DNA of 64,000 nucleotides, taken from the NCBI GenBank assembly GCA_016617855.1, contig JAECUM010001701.1:1-64000 (forward strand). Reading direction: 5' to 3'. The notes beneath the pieces were generated by a model. The model saw only the letters and a list, made by a program, of their open reading frames with translations, was not told the DNA's origin and ran no database searches. This stretch comes from Megalonaias nervosa (Eukaryota > Mollusca > Bivalvia > Unionida > Unionidae). Shown here piece after piece: positions 57,925-64,000 of this stretch. Each line of letters opens with the position of its first letter. Within the stretch, counting starts at the first letter, position 1. The translations under genes and the position numbers were made by a program.

Positions 57925-58201
57925 TGAACTATGACAGAAAACACTGATCTATGCACACAGACTATAGACCTATACACTTCATGGCCTCTCAACTCTCTTA
58001 ACAACTACAGAAAACTTAGTAACAGCCAGAAATGTGTTATGTCAAACACGCTTTATTCTAATTTTGTTAAGCATTTCCATTGTGCCCCAGTTGAATTAAA
58101 AATATACCTACAATATTTAATGACAAATAATGCACATACCAACCAGAAGGAATCATTTATCCATCAACACATTAATCCATAAGCAAATTTCACTGTAGCA
58201 C

Positions 58202-58417
58202 TTGCCATATTCCCAAGACAGAAAAATAAATTTTCAAAGAATCCATGAACTTGAAAGTTTAGCACATGGTTATGCGCTAGGGTCCGTATTTGGAGGGTCT
58301 TTTATACACGGGGGTACTTTTACAATCAATATTAATTACAACACAAGTATGTCACAAACAGTTTCACCTCCATTAAAGAAAAGGAGAGTTATATACGATA
58401 GTCACACAGATCTCTAA
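58202..58417 (+). CDS. Small plus-strand frame with Gly-rich and basic C-terminal end, doubtful
   Basis: 71 residues, opposite strand to NASP, inside its first recognised intron. The end reads GGSFIHGGTFTININYNTSM, SPPLKKRRVIYDSHTDL and then a stop. A GG-F-I-GGTF-IN- segment followed by a KKRR basic patch close to a stop looks like a terminal exon rather than random sequence. I cannot name a family and see no supporting exons or splice acceptor of quality. Confidence 0.2.
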   Translation: MPYSQDRKINFQRIHELESLAHGYALGSVFGGSFIHGGTFTININYNTSMSQTVSPPLKKRRVIYDSHTDL

Positions 58418-58817
58418 TTACCCATGAATAATCTAATACAACACGTTACTCTTCGTTACAGCCTGTACTAAGTATAACTAGTAGAGCTGAGTACCCAGTA
58501 TCCTTTCATTATTTACAATATAACTTTTCAAAATTGGAACTGATGAAAAGGAAACAGTTTCTTGGAATAAATATTAATTATTTATTGTTAATTTCATATA
58601 ACATCCATATATTAGACGTGATAATACCTCATTACTATGCAAAGTTTTAAGTTATTTTTCTTTGCTCATGTGTATAAACTGTGTACTTCGGATGACACAT
58701 CACACCACAGTCCTCATTAACATATTTGTATTAATGCACAGCATGTAAACATTTGCACATGAACTATTGCACAAGTGAGTAAATCTTACTTTAAAGGTTA
58801 ATATTGGGTGAAAAAAA

Positions 58818-58969
58818 GAATCTACATTGGGATTTGGACCAAGACAAGGAAATCCCAGTTGCGGGGTTACAATATACGTCTCCCCACTCGGCTAGAGTCG
58901 TGGGGAGACATATAATGTAACCCCTTGACTGGGATTTCCTCGTCTCGGTCCAAACCCCAACATTGATTC
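58818..58969. repeat. Fold-back repeat, 69-bp arms
   Basis: Arms 58818-58886 and 58901-58969 are complementary at 58 of 69 positions around a 14-base loop. Strongest block is AGGAAATCCCAGT with ACTGGGATTTCCT, and GTCTCCCCA with TGGGGAGAC. Probably a short MITE. Target duplication not clear. Confidence 0.85.
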
Positions 58970-59258
58970 TATATATCCCGGACCGCTAAGATATCAGATT
59001 ATTAAATTTTACACCCAAAATAACAATTTTACAAAAGATAGCTATCGATATTTGCTTTATCAGCAGTTACATTCAAGTATCAAGTGAAGACATTGACTTG
59101 TACAACACATTTTACTGTCAAACCTTAGTGCAAAATTTAATTAACCTCAAATAAACTTTTTTAAAATGAGATACTTCAACATCAATTAAATAAAAATAAA
59201 TTACTTTCAGAACAGCTATAATTATCATCCACAAAGTAGAACATTTTTGCCAGCTTAC

Positions 59259-59369
59259 AGTAACTTGCAGGCTTCTTGAAACTGGTTCACAGCTGTTGGG
59301 ATTTCACCACAGACCACATTCCTCCTCCCATTAGCAATCATGTTCATAGCTGTCACTGTTGCTTCCATT
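59259..59369 (-). CDS. NASP: NASP exon, TPR-1 first part (possible start)
   Basis: Minus-strand exon bounded by an acceptor TTTTTAG (reading from 59376) and a donor GTAAGC. It begins with one base, A, and then an ATG at 59368-59366 in the reading frame. The peptide contains MIANGRRNVVCGEIPTAVNQ, which is the first helix pair of NASP TPR-1. The ATG may be the initiator, with this A ending the 5' UTR. In vertebrate NASP about 40 residues precede this helix, so an upstream coding exon ending in phase 2 is also possible. I saw no convincing candidate between 59370 and 64000. The donor leaves two bases (CT), completed by G from the next exon to give Leu. Confidence 0.88.
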
Positions 59370-60300
59370 CTAAAAATCAAAAGATGAAACGAAATAAAAT
59401 TTCAGCCATTAATACAATGTTTAACTTGCTTTCTGAGGTTACCCACTGTTAACTGGAGGCATGTACAGGCTAGCTATAGGCTATTATTAAGAAAAGGTTT
59501 AGTAGACTCGTGGATATAAAGTGGATTCCATACCCTCTACTAGGTTCTAAGGCAGAATTTTTTCAAAAATGCAGGAAAGTTTTTCAGGGAAACTGAATTT
59601 ACCATAATATGGCTACAATGGTTTCAATAAATAACAAGTTAATTCCTTTGTTTCTGTAAACACTGTTGGCACTGGCAATTGTTAAAATCACCAATAGTAA
59701 TCATAATGTTCCAATGGCAGTAAATTTCCATCAATACAATCTGGGTTCTTAACAGAAGCTACTAGTCAATGATTATTTTCCAAGTCAGATCTGCCTGAAG
59801 GAATGTCTTGTCATCAGTGAGTCTGAGGTGCACTCTGGTAAAACCGGGCATACTTGATGAATGGATAGACAAGAAAAAGCAATAGATAGAATTCTATTAT
59901 CGAGTGGAAAACATCACAAATTCACAACTTATAATTTGTTCTAATTAAAACCATTAAAATCAATAATGCTTGACATTTTAATCTAGTTATATGATAAATT
60001 CATTAATTCAATGATAGGTCACATACTGGCATTAGTGCAGAAGGATCAGATTTACAATATCTTGAATGTTAAATCCATGTGCCTTACAAATAAGCAATGT
60101 CCACATTTGTTATTCGCAGTTCCAATAAATGTTTCTTCCTGACACCTGGTACAAAGTTTAAAACCTCATCCTCACTGTATAATAAAGTTTAGCTGAGAGT
60201 ATTTAAATGACCCAAAATAATTTGAAATTATTAAAATCCAAATAACTGTAGTTAAGTATTGTGTAATGGATATCATGAAACAGATAAATACACCCGATAC
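59370..60300. other. Upstream of the first recognised NASP exon, nothing firm
   Basis: First intron or 5' region. No upstream coding exon with the needed phase-2 donor, no CpG-rich stretch and no obvious promoter seen. Confidence 0.4.
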
Positions 60301-61396
60301 CATAGCTGCCAACTCCCAAGTACAAAAATACCGATTGCTTATGACAAAAATACTGATTTTCAGGACCAAATACCGATTTTTAAAATTTTAATGCATAAGT
60401 AACTACTTACAACATATACAACCATCAGTAAGGCAGGACAATGCCTTACATAATTATTTAATGTCAAAGATGCATGTGTTGCACACTTGCACCTTGTGGA
60501 CGGGCACCCTTTCAGAAGGTGCAAGAGTGCAACACAGACACAGGCTGTTTATAGGAGCCTTTTCCACACCTTGTTTATTTTTTCCAATTATTATCGATTT
60601 CAATGTACCAACTGTCATTGATAAGCTCAACTGTGTGTGATTTTCTTACTGAACTGTTTTCATTCTAGCATACGAGTAATCCTTTGCCATTTTACTGTCT
60701 GGAAAACGCGTGCAAAATAAATTGCCGGCAACACTAGTAACTGAAAGAGGAAGGTACATTTCTAAAAGAAATTTAATAAACCAAATTTTGATCAAATTAC
60801 ATCAAGGTTCTCGCTGGAATTTATATACATCCAAGTTCAGGCTGAGTTGTGTATGATGAAGCTGCAAGCTGATGTTTATTAGCTTTATCATGCTCTTTCA
60901 TGCGCACCTCCATGCCCAATAGCGAAATCACATTACACAATTTGCAAAACAAAGTCTTTTCCTTTACTAGATGATTTCACAAATTTAAACAAGACGGTAC
61001 AATTGTTCTTTCAGTTCTGTTGTTTTTTCTGGTGAAAATTCTGAATATTCTGCTTTCCTATTCAACATGATTAGAAGTTGAATACATGTATTATGAAGAT
61101 GAGACACAGTGGTAGTGGTAACTGTTTGCGAAATCCAATATGGCAGATAAAGACAGGCATGGTAGCCTTGATTTCGAATGAACCAATCATATTGTAGAAC
61201 TGTATTCCTATGTACATGCGATACATTTCTATCAGAATGGAACCGACTACCCGTTCTAAACTGAAAATTGCAAGGAAATTTATGATTATTTTTTTGAATT
61301 AAGAAACGTATTTTTTGCACCAAAAAAAATGTACACCCGTATTCAGGTCCAAAATACGGGACAAATACGGAAAAAACGGGACAGTTGGCAGCTATG
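60301..61396. mobile_element. hAT-like element, CTGCCAAC family, perfect 6-bp target duplication
   Basis: Ends CATAGCTGCCAACT and AGTTGGCAGCTATG are perfect 14-bp inverted repeats. CGATAC is present directly at 60295-60300 and 61397-61402. 1096 bp. The interior has A-rich ATACCGATTTT words on the left and ATACGGGACAAATACGG words on the right. A minus-strand frame (60985-61323) has no transposase motif. Confidence 0.85.
60475..60536. repeat. 21-bp inverted repeat inside the 60301 element
   Basis: TGTGTTGCACACTTGCACCTT (60475-60495, one base over a 20-base core) pairs with 60516-60536 at 20 of 21 positions around a 20-base loop. Confidence 0.9.
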
Positions 61397-64000
61397 CGAT
61401 ACCTTTCTTCGCTAACGAAGGTTCTGATATGTTCACCCTATCTTCACCATGGCGGATCAATAGGTATTTCAGTGCTTCTGGACTGAATTTCACTGGATGC
61501 AGCAGCCAGCCACTGCATCCAATCCAAATCAAGTTGTTCAAATTTGAACACTCCCTATATGAGCAAAAGAAGGGAAGCACATAACTGGAATGGACTCATA
61601 AATTGGCAATTTTCCACTGCCTGTCTGTGTTTGTACAAATACATCCTTTTCCTAAAATACACCTGTAATGGCTTCTCTCTGGTACATTGGGTTCTCAAAA
61701 GATTTCCAAACTGAAGAGTCAGTTGACCCTTGACCCCAAAATCTCAAGAGTCAAATTGAAAATCTCAAGAGTCAAATCATTTGGGCAGTCATGAGCCCAT
61801 AGCTGTGATTCTTCGTTATTGGTGGAAACAAATGATGTTTTAGATTTACTGTTTCATGCTGGACAATTGAGAAATATCTGTACAGCATTTTATAAGAAAT
61901 ATACAATCTCATTTTTGTATTAGTGTTTCTCTTTGTAACTATATGTTACTGTTGTATATTTTCTGTATATGAAACAGAGGATTATTTATACTTTATTATA
62001 GTCAACTTTTCAACATATTATCAACTGCTCAAATCATTTTATATGCAAAAATATACCACACAACTATGAAGGTTATATATTATTCAAGTATCAAAGATGT
62101 ACATCACAGATTTGTCAGTTCACTTTTCCACTCATCCTTAAATTTTTTAACAAATTTTGGAGATTGACTCTTCTTCTCCTCAAAGCTGACAATATCTTTC
62201 TGTTTCTTTGGAGTCTTAGGGTCAGAAAATTCATCACCACCAGGTCATTTCCGAGATGGAGACAGAAAAGAAAATATACTTCTTTGTGCCATTGTGATTT
62301 TAAAATTCAGATGTATGCACTGAGTGTTATGTCTGTTCAATTTTTTCTTTATGATCCATTAAGACATTCGAGGTTTTAACATTTGCTGATTTAAGCAAAT
62401 TAATTGCTAATAAAACAATCCCACACTGAAAACTGACTTAGCAAGAGGCCATATGTTCCCGTTTTGTCTAACTGATTTTAGTTTAAAGCACAATCAAACA
62501 AATGCTGACATTTTTTCAGAAATGAACCCAGTGAAGTCATAAACGATAAATTTGGCCCCTTGTTTCCCTGTCAGTTGTCTGAGAACACACTAAACAATGC
62601 TATTTATTTAGGCAGTAAGATGTCCACCCAAGGATAAATATCAAGGTAAATGTTTTATATTGAGGGACTAGGGACTACTATGCATTCCTAGTTTCATTAG
62701 ATTGGTGGTCTAGTACTACTATTATGACCCCTGCTTCTGGTACAGGGTACTAACATAAGCCCATGTGTATCAACAGAGCATTACTTCTGATTCACAGCTG
62801 GTGCTTTTTCAGCCTACTGTCCAAAAGTTTTAATATGTTCCTTACATTTACTGAAAGAAATTAAATAGTCCTCTTATTTAGTACCAGAATTGCTGCATAT
62901 CATTGCAGAAATGTGTAAATATTGTTTACCTTCTTTATCTGGTAGTTTCTTTTAGATCGTCAGCTGAAAAACATAACTATTTAGGTAGTAGACTTTAATT
63001 AATCATCTATTTGTTTTCTACATTAGTTTTATTTGCTCCATTATTCAACTTACATTTACTTCTGGTTTCAGCTTCATTTTTCCATGTGCCATTGAAGGAC
63101 ACTGCTGCCTTATTTGGAAACGTAAACAGTCTTAGTAAACATGGTATGAATAATATATCACAGAAGATCCATATATGGCATAGCAAGCCTTATTTAGAAA
63201 ACAAATTATCATGAGAATCTTGTGTTATTTGTCACAGTGGACAATATATTTCTACTGTATACATACCAATATAATTTACATGATATAGGCTTAACAACTT
63301 AAACATTAGCCAAACTTCCTGAAAAACAACTCTACTTAGGTAGTAGATTTTAACTAGTCATCTGTTTTCAACAATAGTCCTTTTGCTCCACTGTAACGTA
63401 CAGGTTCATTATCGTTGAGGCTACGACATCGTAACTAGGTGTTATATATATTTAATTTAATTGTTTGCCTGTTAGTTATAAAAAAATTTATTCATGACAT
63501 GTTATCATAATGTAACATTGTTTGCTGGACTTGACCTTATCCAAAACTGAGTTCATTTCTGCTTGACCTGACGGCAAGGTTCCCACGCTTTTCTAAAGAT
63601 AAATTTCTAGTTTTTCTAGGATGAAAATTTCTTCAAGGTTCACATATGACCATTACTGAATGGAATTAAAGAACATTTGTCATTCAAGACTCTCCAAAAC
63701 ATCTAGGTCAGAAAAGACGATCATGTACAAAACCACAAAATGTATCACACGAAACAAGTTCGATTATATTCCTATAAATTGGCATGTAAAGTCATTTCAA
63801 TATACAGAATAAAAATTCTAACTTTATTTTCCTGACCTGCATTATGTTCCAAAGTAGGAACAATATAATGAACATGAATTAGTTTTGTTTCCTTTCAAAC
63901 CTTTAGCTCTAAAATTCTAAAGAATTCTGTAGCAATATATATATGTACATCTTATAGAAAGTAAACATTTCCTATTACAGTATAAAAAAACAATTAAAGG
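61397..64000. other. Upstream region with a dispersed direct duplication, no gene recognised
   Basis: About 90 bases at 62967-63055 recur at 63319-63408 (shared TTAGGTAGTAGA, AATCATCT-like, TTTTGCTCCA-like words). AAAATCTCAAGAGTCAAAT is doubled near 61738-61777. A GGTTCCCACGCTTTTCTA phrase at 63579 resembles the ends of short hAT-like MITEs. No coding exon found. Confidence 0.45.

Larger units (their letters stand above)
5701..59369 (-). other. NASP: NASP gene (SHNi-TPR histone chaperone), extent of recognised coding exons
   Basis: Twelve exons on the minus strand (59259-59369, 55386-55504, 52727-52798, 44322-44978, 37324-37457, 34366-34439, 28851-28924, 25562-25652, 23710-23807, 18597-18644, 16457-16614, 5701-5754) total 1690 nt. 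After one leading base they give 563 codons without a stop, and every junction keeps frame with GT donors and AG acceptors. The order of domains is that of NASP, a nuclear chaperone for histones H3-H4 (and linker histone in the vertebrate protein): TPR-1, a TPR-2 split by an acidic region, TPR-3, TPR-4, then a coiled coil. Introns run from about 1.75 to 10.7 kb and are filled with repeats. The C-terminal basic region and 3' UTR are not visible, so the gene should continue below position 1. Whether an upstream coding exon exists beyond 59369 is undecided. Confidence 0.93.

Overview
This is animal nuclear DNA: AT-rich, intron-dominated and full of degenerate transposable elements. One split gene on the minus strand spans almost the whole window. 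Its twelve recognised exons (59369 down to 5701) join in one open frame of 563 codons with GT-AG introns. They encode NASP, the SHNi-TPR histone H3-H4 chaperone. TPR-1 and the first half of TPR-2 come first, then a long acidic insertion, then the rest of TPR-2, TPR-3, TPR-4 and a coiled coil. The basic C-terminal end (nuclear localisation region) is not seen and probably lies left of position 1. The true start may lie right of 59369. The repeat types (composite tandem elements, tRNA-type SINEs, hAT-, pogo- and DIRS-like remnants, and a Ty3-type element with integrase before reverse transcriptase) suggest a marine invertebrate, most likely a mollusc. That is inference.

Layout, left to right. 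1-476 is the end of an LTR in plus orientation. 492-3954 is a cluster of hAT-like elements, one nested in another. 4050-5402 is the first of several composite tandem-repeat elements. 5701-5754 is the leftmost NASP exon. 6864-13448 is a complete but decayed LTR retrotransposon on the minus strand (898 and 903 bp LTRs, 4-bp CACC target duplication, tRNA-Pro primer site). 13.9-25.7 kb carries exons 16457, 18597, 23710 and 25562 among composite repeats, a 1.57-kb hAT-like element and a 60-bp minisatellite. 25.7-37.5 kb has exons 28851, 34366 and 37324, three minisatellites, and a pogo-like element inserted in an older repeat. 38-44 kb has MITEs, SINEs and a DIRS-like reverse transcriptase relic. 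44322-44978 is the large acidic exon. 45-55 kb is mostly intron with a second DIRS-like relic and exon 52727. 55386 and 59259 are the first two recognised exons. 59.4-64 kb is upstream sequence or first intron with a 1.1-kb hAT-like element.

No second host gene is supported with confidence. A short SWIM-type zinc-finger reading frame (51686-51958) and a small plus-strand frame (58202-58417) are the only other non-transposon coding candidates. The features most worth following are: the copia-like pol order with a SCAN-related gag in a Ty3-type element; a family of elements ending in CTGCCAAC with 6-bp target duplications; composite repeats whose ends sit just inside three NASP 5' splice sites; and the frame-preserving acidic exons of NASP.
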